64,000 nucleotides of DNA from Rhytidiadelphus loreus. Lineage: Eukaryota; Streptophyta; Bryopsida; Hypnales; Hylocomiaceae. Positions 25,107 to 35,200 of this stretch are shown in pieces. The DNA lies in the NCBI GenBank assembly GCA_947034895.1, contig OX344762.1, forward strand, positions 46,108,760-46,172,759, given 5' to 3'. Under the pieces are notes generated by a model. The model made no database searches. It was given only the letters and a program-made list of their open reading frames with translations, and was not told the DNA's origin. The position numbers and the translations under genes are program-made. Position 1 is the first letter of the stretch, and each line of letters starts with the position of its first letter.

Positions 25107-26732
25107 CTAAGCCCCCATGCCCATGTTGAGTATGACGCTAACGGTCTCAGGCAGAAGCTCGTTAAAAACATCATGCAGGTTCTTGGCCTTCTCGCCAGCA
25201 GCAGGATCCGGTCGCTCTGGTAATGAATCCAACTTGATGTGCTCGGCCAATCCGGTCCTCTCTGACTTCTACTCCTTCTTTGATTGGGCAGTAACATCTT
25301 TTCCCATGTTTAATTCCGTTTCTCCTGGAAACGATTTTGGCAAGGAGATATCCGAAAGATGGACATTCCTTGAGAGTACTGTTTCGGTCAGCTTCACGCT
25401 GCTCAATTCCATCCGGTCCGCAGCTTCCCGGGCTCCCATCATGACCGCCTCCAACTGCTCGGCGAAGTTCGTCAGGATCCGGACCATCCGGGAACCGGAT
25501 AACTTCTTGTCCACCAGCCACCCTTTATCAAACAGTTTCGTCTTGGCGACCAACATTCCGGATTCTCCGAATGTTTCCTTCATCATCTTTGCTGTCTTCT
25601 GGGTCGCACCCGCCATCTCCCTTGTGGTGGCCATATCTTCCTTGAAGGTGGCGATCTCCCCCTTCAACATGTCGACTTCCTCCTGAAGTCGACGACTCTC
25701 ATCTCTCTACTTCCGATTCTCCTCCGGATCACTGATGCAGTCAGCTACCCTTCCGGGTAACAGACTATCTAGTGGTGCTCCCACCAGCTTTCCAATCTTC
25801 TCCAAAGTGATCTTCTTACACTCCCAATCCCCCCGGATGTTGGAGAGGGTCTCCACTAGGCCGTCAAAAGGGTCAGCCGGATCACCTTCCTCTGTGATTG
25901 GCTTCTTATCCGGTCGGCGTTCCGGTTCCGACGTCTCCCCTGGAGGCGTTCCTCTTCCATGTAGAGGCGTCGTCTTTTGTCGTTTCGTCCACTTCAACGA
26001 CTCCTCCTCGTCATCCGTCTCTTCATCTTCCGGTTCTTCATCTGTTTTCGACTCCCCATACTTCAAAATAGACTCCTGGGATCGCCAAGTCTTCTCCTTC
26101 GTGTCAGTGAGGACTTGGTCGTGATGATACATGTGGAGGAGGTAGGGTGACAGAGGCGTGGGCCTACTTTTCCCTACCCGGGGCACGAGGTTGGACACCA
26201 GATCACAGATGATTCGGGCCCAATCCACCTTCCGCTGTCCGGTCAGCGCGCCAAAGATTATGTTGCCGAGGGTTATCGTCACCCTCGTCGGCTTCTCCGG
26301 ATGGAAGATCGGAATGAGGAACTTGAGCAAGTTTCGGTTCCAGTCTTCCATACAATCGTCAACCGCGTATCCGTCCTTCGGGTTCGCTGGTCCCGAAAAC
26401 TTGTCTTTGATATACTCGTCCTTCTGGTTGGCCATCCCTAAACCTCCCAACCGAAAGTTATAGACTTCCCTCTACTTCTCTTCCGTCCAGCAGGCCAAAT
26501 TCCCTCTAGTAGTGTTATCGAACTGATTTGATAACTTCCCCAGCAACTCTCTAACAACCCGCTTCTCCTTAAACCCCTACGGTTTATCCGCCAGACCAGA
26601 ACATCCTATGGTCACAAGATCCTCCATCAGCGCGGTCTTTTCCGGTTCCATTGAAGGGATAACCGGAACCACCTTCCGGAGCTTGACTTTTGTTGCGGCT
26701 GAGCTGACTCTAGTTCTGCGTACCTGCGGCAT
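25107..26732 (-). pseudogene. Gag-like transposon protein, 541 codons, four in-frame TAG
   Basis: One continuous minus-strand frame runs from a Met codon at 26732 to TAG at 25107-25109, interrupted only by TAG codons at 26577-26579, 26472-26474, 25707-25709 and 25269-25271. There are no frameshifts. The longest open part (247 codons, 25707-26450) has 'GYAVDDCMEDW', 'FHPEKPTRVTITLG' and 'KVDWARI', then 'LSPYLLHMY'. This pattern recalls the N-terminal domain of plant transposon/gag-like proteins, but I cannot name a family with certainty. It is followed by an acidic DEE-rich stretch (near 26010-26060) and, after the third TAG, a predicted coiled coil. The first 120 codons are basic and low in motifs. 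All four lesions are explainable by single transitions. It is best read as a dead transposable-element gene. Confidence 0.6.
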
Positions 26733-27017
26733 GGGCGCGGTTGTGAGGTGCTCAGAAATCTCACCGAGGCTACCTTACTTTCCACTCCTAGCCGCACGTC
26801 CCGTTCTTTAATTTCCCTCACTGGTCTCAACTGGAAAGCAACAAAATTGCAACTGCGGATATCCAACCCCACAAAGCACAAAAGGAATACTCATAACTGA
26901 CACCCTACTTCACAAACACAAAGAGAAATCACAAAGAAGAGGCACAAAACAATCCAGGCGTGAAAATGAGTCCCAATGCACAAGGTTGAAAAGGGGTACT
27001 AACTGGCGAGGTCTCCC

Positions 27018-27025
27018 CTTATATA
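27018..27025 (-). promoter_or_regulatory. TATA-box candidate for the gag-like frame
   Basis: TATATAAG on the minus strand, about 290 bp upstream of the Met codon at 26732 and just downstream of several CCGGATTAG words. Position and sequence suit a transposable-element promoter; inferred only. Confidence 0.45.
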
Positions 27026-27330
27026 GTCTCAAGGCCGCCAAATTAGGTCATGATGACCTAATCCGGTTTAATCTAATCCGCTCCTAACCTAATCCGGTCT
27101 GCTAGATCTAATCCGGACGGAACTAATCCGGTCCAGACCAACCCAATCCAATCCAAATCAATCCGGTCTAGACAGATTCCGTGTCACGTTAGAATCCGGT
27201 TAGTTTCCTAACTGCATTCTTCATCTAATTTCCGGTTCTTACTTATCCCTAGACCGGATAGGAGTTCCTGTAAAGAACTTCCAATCCAAATTTTGAGATA
27301 ACTTAACAAAACTAAAAATTCTCGTTGCGA

Positions 27331-27486
27331 CATGTACTCTCAAGAATGTGTGAACGCTTTGAAACCAAAACTTTTCAATGCACACATCACACTCTTGAAG
27401 AACAAGACTTTTTCCATGTGTACTCTCAAGAATATGTGGACGCTTTGAAACCAAAACTTTTCAATGCACACATCACACTCTTGAGG
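27331..27486 (+). repeat. Tandem duplication, unit about 86 bp
   Basis: Two copies with the shared core 'acgctttgaaaccaaaac' and 'cacacatcacactcttga', offset by 86 bp. Frames reading 'ALKPKLFNAHITLL' in both copies merely reflect the repeat. Confidence 0.85.
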
Positions 27487-27553
27487 GACGGGAAAAATAA
27501 TAAAAGACTTTTTATATAAAAACATAACATTATATAAGATTTCATTCAAACTT

Positions 27554-28000
27554 AAAATTAGAAGTTCTATAATATTAACAAGTATATGTATATGTTAGGT
27601 AATGTAAGAGATAAACCTTCTATTTTTAATCCATTAGTATATGTTCATATGGAGTACAAGATAAAAAGTTTTATTTTTAATCCATTAGTATATGTTCATA
27701 TGGAGTACAAGATAAAAAGTTTTATTTTTAATCCATTAGTATATGTTCATATGGAGTACAAGATAAAAAGTTTTATTTTTAATCCATTAGTATGTGTTCA
27801 AACTTAAAATTATAAGTTCTACAAATATTAACAAGTACATGTATGTGTTATACATACCTTTAATGTAAAAGATAAACCTTCTATTTTTAATCCATTAGTA
27901 TATGTTCATATGGGGTATAAGATCAAAAGTTTTATTTTTAATCCATTACTATGTGTTTATGTGGGGTACAAGATAAAGTTTTTATTTTTAATCCATAGAT
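27554..28000 (+). repeat. Minisatellite with 51-bp unit, itself duplicated
   Basis: A 51-bp unit ('atccattagtatatgttcat', then 'ggagtacaagataaaaag') repeats three to four times at about 27620-27795. The surrounding block, beginning 'aacttaaaatta.aagttcta', is duplicated at about 27800-28000 with more divergent units. Because 51 is a multiple of three the array stays open in one frame, but the predicted peptide has no start context or neighbouring exons, so I do not call a gene. Confidence 0.85.
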
Positions 28001-28424
28001 CCATTGCAATGTTCAACAAAAAACTCAATCTTAAAATTTTTAGCTCCAAGAATAAGCCACAGTGTCCGGTGCCTTGGTGGCACTTGAAAACTTATACTCA
28101 ATCCAATTTTAGAGGGTTGTTGGTGGGGATCACTATGTGATCACGGCACAACCACATCTCACGGGACTCCAAAGCCCTCGCCACTTTTGGGTACAGTGCT
28201 CATTTGGCGTGCAACTGGTGGCAATGCTCTCAGGCCATACTCAAGCCATACTCAAGAAATACTCTTTCAATACTAAGGCAATCCCTAGTTTTTTCCTAAT
28301 GCGTGCTCCTCATCCACTCAATGTAGTATCATCCGGAAGGGAGCGTAGGGAAGAAGGAGCGTACTTTGGGGTGCTTGCTTTTGTGCACTTCTGTATTGTG
28401 CGTAGACTAGTTTCTGTGCGTGTA

Positions 28425-28980
28425 AACGTTGGCTTGTGTGGGTTTTTGGCGGCGTTGTTTGAGGTAAGCTTCCGCCGCTGTTTATCATCAATTGCATGGA
28501 TATTATTATTTGTTGTGTTTCTGTTCTTTCTCTCGATCATGTGCCTGGTAGTTAATTTCGAGAGCTCTGTTCAGGGTTTCAGAGCTTTTATGTCTGCGGT
28601 TTCATAGCTTGCTCTGTCGTTTTTGTTGTTTAAGCGCTTTGGCTTTTGTGTCTGTGGGTTTTAGGCAGCGTTGTTTGAGGTAACACTAGAAGAAACCCGT
28701 GTTTTATGTGACGGGCTTGATTTTTCTTGATGGATTTTGCTAGACATCCAATGCAGCAATACCATGTTTTTATGTCATCATTGCTATTACATTGGATGTT
28801 TTTATTGACAAAAAACATGGTTTTGTTGCATTGGATGTTTAGCAAAATCCATCAAGAAAAATTAGGCTCGTCACATAAAACATGGGCTTCTTCTAGTGTA
28901 AGCTTCCGGCGTCGCGTGGATACTATTTCTTTGCTTTGCTTTTGTTGTTTCTCTTCATCATGTGGGGCTGCATAGTAGTT
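28425..28980 (+). repeat. Duplicated leader-like segment upstream of the Crinkler-like gene
   Basis: 28440-28580 and 28650-28980 (minus the inserted MITE) are related: 'tgtgggttttt.gc.gcgttgtttgaggtaagcttcc' (interrupted) occurs in both, followed by similar T-rich, 'cttctc..tcatgtg' and 'tagttagttt' segments. Each copy has GAG followed by GTAAGC, a good splice-donor sequence, so these may be alternative leader exons of the downstream gene. That role is inferred. Confidence 0.6.
28684..28898. mobile_element. CACTA-type MITE, 215 bp, TAA target duplication
   Basis: Termini CACTAGAAGAA...TTCTTCTAGTG are typical of CACTA (En/Spm) transposons, which make 3-bp target duplications; TAA flanks both ends (28681-28683 and 28899-28901). 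Arms of about 75-80 bp are inverted copies (shared 'gttttatgtgacg', 'tttcttgatggattttgct', 'acatccaatgca'). The related upstream copy reads gaggTAAgctt with no insert and serves as the empty site. It encodes nothing. Confidence 0.88.
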
Positions 28981-29140
28981 AGTTTGTTGTGTGCATCCTA
29001 CGCACTTTTTCCATTTGGTCCTAATCCAGTTCATATATAAAATCCTTGTAGGCGATATGAGTGTTGCTTGCGAATAATGCTTGTTGCTCACAAGGGTTCG
29101 TGTGCACATTGTTGGCGAGTACTTTACTTAAAAGTCTTTG

Positions 29141-31082
29141 ATGGATCCAAACGTAACCATAACAGTTTTGGACGGACTCAGTGGTAGCCCAAGAAAGTAT
29201 AGGCTTGGCATCAAAAAGAATGTGCTCCTCTCGACTTTGTAGGACACTTATGGGCTTGGCCGTCTCATAGATTTTGAGAATTGTGACATTGAATCTTTAG
29301 ATGATGTTGTAGCTGCTGGAAAGTACCGGTACGATCTCATTAGAGCACCGATTCAACCTGCAGGTATGTTTCAATAGGGTATCCATGGATTTTCATAGGA
29401 TTTGCAGTGTCTACAGCATGAGGGTTCTTGGACAGACATGGTTGTTTGTGATGTATATGTGGAATTCTGGTTGTACATTATACGAAAGATGATCATGTTA
29501 TGGTCTATTGCATCGAAGTGTGTGGACTCTAACAGTGTGCGGTGTGAGTGCAGGGGAAGGTTCACCTTTGAAGAGGGGACGAGTTGAAACTCCACAACGT
29601 TGGCAGGCCTTTGTCAAATCAGCAGCAAAACATTACAAAGAATGGAAAGACTCGGCTGATGTTGAAAACGATAGTGCCATGAAGTTCTTGACTGTGAGTG
29701 GTGATCCGTTACTCAATTTTCTGGAAGGATATCTTCTTGGTATTTGAGAATGCTACAAAGATTTGAAGAAGATCTTAGAGGATTCGGACGCGAGAAAATG
29801 TTTTGTTGTATTGGGTACATCGGGCATCAGGAAGTCTTGTTTTTTTGTTTTTTGGGTCTGTCATCTGGCCGCAAAGAAGAAGAAAGTTGTTTGGAAATTG
29901 CACAACAAGTTCAATCTCCTGGACTTCAGTGACGAAGCTCTGAAGTTCGATGGTCAGCTAGACGAATCAAACCCTAAAATTCAGGAAGTGTTTTGGGATG
30001 GTGATGCTTGGCTTATTCTTGATGGGGGGCAGACAGGTTTTATTGCTTGTGCTTGCCATGTTCTAGTACCATGTTCAGATAAAAAACGGAACTATGCGGA
30101 GTTTTGCAAGAATCAACGTGTCTCAAGACTATATCTTCCTGTTTGGGAAGAGGAGGAGATTAGCTAGTTTTTGGACGCCTTTGAAAAGCGTAGGCTCGAT
30201 TATGAACAAATGTGTGTACCTTCCAAAGAAGAGGCAATGGAAAATTATGCGCGGCTAGGAGGTGTGGCAAGGTATGTCCTATGTTCTATGAACACTTCAG
30301 CTCGCTCGACGGAATTACTGGAAGCACTCCGTCAACTTGATCCTGCCTACTGTTTGAAAATGTTAAGAAACGGTTTTGATGCTCTCTCTGAGATGAGAGA
30401 TGTGCTTGTCCACATGACCTGTGGACCAATTACTGATGGCCCGCATGGGAAGTATGGTACACGAGATCTTAAACTTGCAACAAGTAGAGTGAAGTCGCAG
30501 GTCATAGTTGCTCTTGATAAGGAATACAATGCTGATACGATCAAGATACTCAAGGAGCTTATAAATTGCACTGGCGCAAGGAGTTATTTTGGATATATGT
30601 TTGAGCTTGTCGGACATTACATTTTCATCGGAGGTGGGGAATTTTGCAAGAAAAAGGTTCACGAAGATGGCGGTGATGCTAAGGAGTTGGACCGTTTGAA
30701 GTTACCCAAATTGACGTGCCATAGATTTGAATCATTGGAAACCCTTCCGAAGTTGAAGGCTGATACCTATTACTATCCAAAGGCAGAGAATCTTGCAAGT
30801 ATCGATGCCATCCTTTATCCCAACCGTTTGCTTTAGTTCTTCAATTACAACCGTGGTGACCATGGGTATTTGATGACGGGTTTGGAGAAAGTGCATGCTC
30901 AGTTAAAGCAAGACAAGTACGAAGTTTGGTCTTGTGTACCCAAAGATAAGTACGAGGGGACGGGTTTCCAATCGTGGTTAACTTCTAAAGGGGTGAAATA
31001 TAAACAACAATTGCCTCTGTTCCTTGAAAAGTCAAAGCAGTATGTGATTGAGGTCAATTACGAGAAGTTGGAAACTAGTTAG
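29141..31082 (+). pseudogene. Crinkler/RHS-type P-loop NTPase effector-like gene, nonsense-broken
   Basis: Two exons in one frame: 29141-29363 and 29554-31082, joined by an intact GT-AG intron (29364-29553) in phase 1, giving 583 codons. Exon 1 looks like a small header domain. Exon 2 has a P-loop at codons 162-169 reading GTSGIRKS, a hydrophobic strand ending in D (WLILDGG, about codons 226-232), LYLPVWEEEEI near codon 269, and GGVARYVL near codon 310. It continues with a region containing GYMFELVGHYIFIGG and a C-terminal part ending in a predicted sheet. This order (P-loop, W-plus-acidic motif, GGxxR, then FE..H) is what I know from Crinkler/RHS proteins of oomycetes, fungi, trypanosomes and some plants. 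Breaks: TAG at 29240-29242, TGA at 29745-29747, TAG at 30165-30167 and 30834-30836; the P-loop glycine before lysine is arginine. There is no frameshift. It is probably a silenced, decaying copy. Family assignment is by motif pattern, not by search. Confidence 0.62.
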
Positions 31083-31171
31083 AGTTTTCTATGTCATGGT
31101 ACTAATCTTGGTAGAAGAAATGTGAAGATTGCTTTTTGCATAGATAAAATGGGAAGCTATCTTGAGGGAAA

Positions 31172-31205
31172 CTCTCTCCTTGCAGCACGTGCTACAAGGA
31201 GAGAG
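31172..31205. repeat. 34-bp palindrome centred on CACGTG
   Basis: CTCTCTCCTTG and CAAGGAGAGAG flank AGCACGTGCT with one mismatched pair. The centre is a G-box (CACGTG). It could be a regulatory site or a small foldback remnant about 90 bp past the pseudogene. Confidence 0.7.
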
Positions 31206-32280
31206 CTTTAGAATAAGGCCCTAACATAGTGAAACTTCCTCACATGTAACTTTTGTCAATGCAACTATGCAAGGCCTTCTGTCAAGTGCCTAATAAAAAA
31301 CCAACATTGTGCAGAACATTGCAGGCGTCTTTTCTGACAAGCAAACGAGACATAGTCAATGGATTCAAACTCAATTCAGAATATAAATTATTCCCTAAAG
31401 AAATGAACCGTTAAAATGAACTCAACAGCTTTCAATAATAAGAATAACTTATATCAGATCTCCCCCTCAACGGCAGCCACTGGTCTCCCATTGCCCGAGA
31501 TTCGTTTATGGCTCCTTATTTATTTACTACGGGTAGTTGACTACCAATATTATTATCCTCCTGTGTCACCCGTTATCGATGTATTTCTGCTGTGTGAAAG
31601 GGGAAATTATACGTGGATGTATATATGTATTTTTGTACAAAGACCCGTATTCTTCCGCCTCCCGCTCTACTTGGTGTCCACAGAGTGTTTTTTGAATTGC
31701 TCTGGTATAATATACGTTCAGTTCGGCTATGGCTTGCTCGTGCTGCTGCAGTGTCAGTAGTTCAGCGGAATTTGAAAGTCCGTTAAGGTCCATCTTGAGG
31801 GGAGTTGTCTCCCGACTGCGTGGAGACCGCAGAGTTCAGTTCTTACCGTGTGCCCCATTTGTCGTGGAACTTACCGCTTGTTCCGCAAAGATGCTCGGAG
31901 GAAGCGAATAGTGAAGGTCGATTGTTTTCTACTTTAAACTTCCCGTCCACATCGATTGCGTTTCTTGCGGTTTGAGGATGTTCGTGGTGCTCCCGGGGGT
32001 CTGCTTCTTTCGGTTTGAATTTGGCGGGCTTCTTTAGCGGCGTCTTCGAGTGAGAGAGTGATGAGGCCTCTGGAGACTTGAGCGGAGCTAGGCCGGGAGA
32101 GTGCGGACCTGGACTGTGTTTGGATTATGATGAGAGCAATGAGTTGAGCGAAGCATTGGTGATGTTGCGGAGTAAGCGCAGAGGTATCAATGCCAGTTTT
32201 GTAGGTGGTGCAGAGCTTCGAAATGGAGATTGGAGCCGGTCTTGTGCATGTGTAGATTGCAATTAAGAAGACAGTGAGCC
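31206..32280 (+). promoter_or_regulatory. Upstream region and probable 5' UTR of the kinesin gene
   Basis: Sequence of even composition between the pseudogene and the kinesin start. A TATA-like 'ggtataatatac' occurs near 31704, but it is far from the start codon and not compelling. The 62-codon frame at 32078-32266 ends in a stop just before the kinesin ATG, is not in frame with it and has no kinesin features; it may be an upstream ORF. Confidence 0.35.
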
Positions 32281-35200
32281 ATGGAGAGAATTTGCGTTGC
32301 TATCCGTATAAAGCCAACGAGCAGGCAGGAAACAGGCAATGGTGCTCAATGGAAGGTGGTGGCGAATAATATTTCTTTACACAATGCATTTGGTTCGCCC
32401 GTCAAGGGGCAGACGTATACATTTGGTAAGCCTCGTTGAAGATCGATCGCGTTAGAGCCCTACAAATACTGTAAACCTTGCATTGTTCAAGTTGGAGTGT
32501 CCTTTTTAACTTTGCTATGGTATTTTTCCGTTCTTTCCTGAATGACTTTATGACTTCCATCATCTGTTCATCTTTCGTCTGGAGTTGAATCGAGTTCATT
32601 GAAACGATCGGGTTTCTTGTATTAGGAGCGTCAGCACGAATGTGCAAGAAATTCGTTTGCCGCATGTTAGGTATGGTGTAGCAATCGGCTCCGCAAATGT
32701 CATTTCCAGTACGCATTTGTTCGATGTAATCATATCGAATGCATTGAGGCGGTGCTGTCAACAGAATATTGAACTGTTGGATTTGGCGGTTTATATGCTG
32801 CCTGCTTTTTTCCTTCGTAGTAGTTCCAGCTTCTAGTTACACCACAGTTGCTGGTTTTACACATTGACAGAGTTATGTCGGACCACGTGTTAGATGCGGT
32901 ATGTGGCAAATTGAAGTAACTAAATGGTAATTTAGACTGGGAAATGATACTGTATAAGCTCGCTTTATCAGTTTCAAATTTCGCTCCGAGGACTTTCAGT
33001 TAAAACGTAGGTGAATAATTATTGATTCACTGGAACTTTGTTCTGAAGTTTACGAACTCTGTATATACTAGTGTGAAGGTAAACTGTGGAGGCAGTTTAT
33101 GTCAATCTTAGTTGAAGTTATGGTTATCGCAGTTTGCGGCGTCTTTGCATATCAACCGGACTCCTTTAGTGACTTTTCAGTCGCTCTTGTATATGCCATT
33201 TGTGAATCATCCTCTCAGAGCTTTGGCTAATGAGAACTTTGCCGTACCTCCGCCTATTTTAGGAGGAAACCTAACTACTATAGGGCCAAGCATTAAAGTG
33301 TTGCAAATTGAGTGAAATTTTGCAGTGGTGGTAGGCAATACCTCCTGTTAGTGAATTGAACTTATTCGATTTCGTGAGGTTTCATTAGTCCTGTCTGTCA
33401 CACTCTGATCCTAAGAACTGCAAAGCTTAGTTGAAATTGGGTGACATGCAGATAAAATTTTCGGAACGAGCGTCAGAAATGCGGAAATTTACGACGAGCA
33501 CACCAAGGACCTCGTTTTATCTGCTGTGTCAGGCTTCAATGGTATATTTTGGCCTTATTGTTTGCATGCCATATTTATTATCCCTAGTATTGTCCCAAAC
33601 TGTTTGTCACAGTCGCATCTGTGGCATGATTTTGTGTTTAATGCTATGTTGAATGCTATGTTTCACTGTAAATTTTCTTTTCTTGAATTACAACCCTGCA
33701 CTTAAGAATCTGATTTGCATTCCTCACATCCTCCCTGAGACACATGTAAGCATTAAGTCAAATGTGTACGCACGTTCTGCCAGGGTATCTTTACTTACGT
33801 CTTAACATTACTGACTCTAGAGCGATTCTAGTAACCTTGTTTGCTTTTTCTCTATAGTGGTTAATGATTTGCAATTTATCCATAATCTACAGGCACAGTA
33901 TTTGCTTACGGTCAGACAAGCAGTGGCAAAACGTACACAATGCAGGGCTCAGCAAGCGATCAAGGTGTCACTCGACTGGCCATTCAGGATGTCTTCACCA
34001 ACATTGAGAAGGTTAGCCATCAGATATTCGTAGAATGACAAAACCATCAGAATCGATGGGGTGCCAACATGTCGAGTTCCGACGCATAGTTGGAATTCTT
34101 ATTTGGAATAGTTAGATATTTTGTTATATTCTTATTACTGCGTTATTTCCTGAGTAGGAGTGCCGTTTTGGAAGAATAAAAAACATTTCAAGTTCAGAGT
34201 ATTTACTGATATGGAATACACCTTACTGAGTCTACTGCGGAATGCAAGCTTAGTTAGCTCTATGGCTTACGTGATATTTCCTTACAGATTGAAGACAGGG
34301 AGTTTCTGGTTCGAGTTTCGTACATGGAGATATATAATGAGGAGATCAATGACCTTTTGGCACCTGAAAATCGGAAACTTCAAATCCACGAGAACGTCGA
34401 GGTAGATTTTGATCTTCAAATGTTCCTGGCGTGATACTTCGATCATGTATAGAAACCCAGCTGTTTCCTGGCCAATAGTTACTGATTTGATCTATTGGCA
34501 ATTAAAGTCTCGTGGTCTAATTTGGAACTTCGTTTCTGCGCAGAGAGGTATTTTCGTGGCAGGATTAAGGGAAGAAATTGCTGACAGTGTGGAGCAAGTT
34601 ATTGCAGTGCTTGAACGTGGTGAAGGTTAGTCACTGCAAATTTAACTCTTATTCTCACGATTCTGAACCTGGAAGGCATAAACATACTAATGCGCTCTAG
34701 ATTCCTTGCAATGTCAAAATTAAGCTTACAATAAGTGAGGTTGTTTGTGGACATCTTTCAATCCTCTTCTACCTGTAGAGTTTCTGACTGTTGTCGTTTG
34801 CAATATCCATAAACTGTTATGCAGCCCAAAGGCATTTCGCCGAGACAGACATGAACGTCAATAGCAGTCGATCACACACCATATTTCGCATGGTAAACAA
34901 CCTCACCGGTTTAAAATAAGTTCTAGGAAACATGTTCGTATAGGGACCTACAGTTTCAATTGAAAGATTCGACGTTGGTTTATTCATACCACTTTATTTA
35001 ACCTCTTATTGCTTTCAAACTTTAGGGTAAGGTTTTCGGAAGTGCTGAACGAAGTTCTGGTCAATTAGTGGTGACGGTGAGTTTCTTGAGATCCAATTAC
35101 ATAGTTGTCCCTTAGATTATTGACGGAGCTGTTGCTGGATGGCTGCAGGTGATCGAGAGCAGGGACAAGAGTCTTGACTCGACACAAGATAATGATCTAA

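Larger units (their letters stand above)
24610..27260 (-). mobile_element. Decayed CCGG-rich transposable-element block
   Basis: A block on the minus strand with GC clearly above its flanks and recurrent AATCCGG/CCGGATTAG words upstream and downstream of a long reading frame (25107-26732). Two TATA-like sites in the same orientation (27018-27025 and about 24883-24890) each lie downstream of CCGGATTAG-rich DNA and upstream of a T/G-rich leader, as diverged LTRs would. I find no reverse transcriptase, integrase or protease, and no exact LTR ends or primer-binding site, so the class is uncertain; a non-autonomous LTR element is the likeliest reading. The outer limits are approximate. Confidence 0.5.

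Noticed and set aside
27586..27807. 73-codon repetitive peptide (PLVYVHMEYKIKSFIFN units)
   Set aside because: The open frame follows from a 51-bp minisatellite unit being a multiple of three; the second block of units is broken.
28137..28607. 156-codon plus-strand frame with a hydrophobic C-terminal half
   Set aside because: It overlaps the duplicated leader-like segment, has no homologous frame in the second copy and no recognisable domain; the hydrophobic part comes from T-rich DNA.
32078..32266. 62-codon frame just upstream of the kinesin ATG as an N-terminal extension
   Set aside because: It is out of frame with the ATG at 32281 and ends in a stop; kinesin-7 proteins of this type begin almost directly with the motor.
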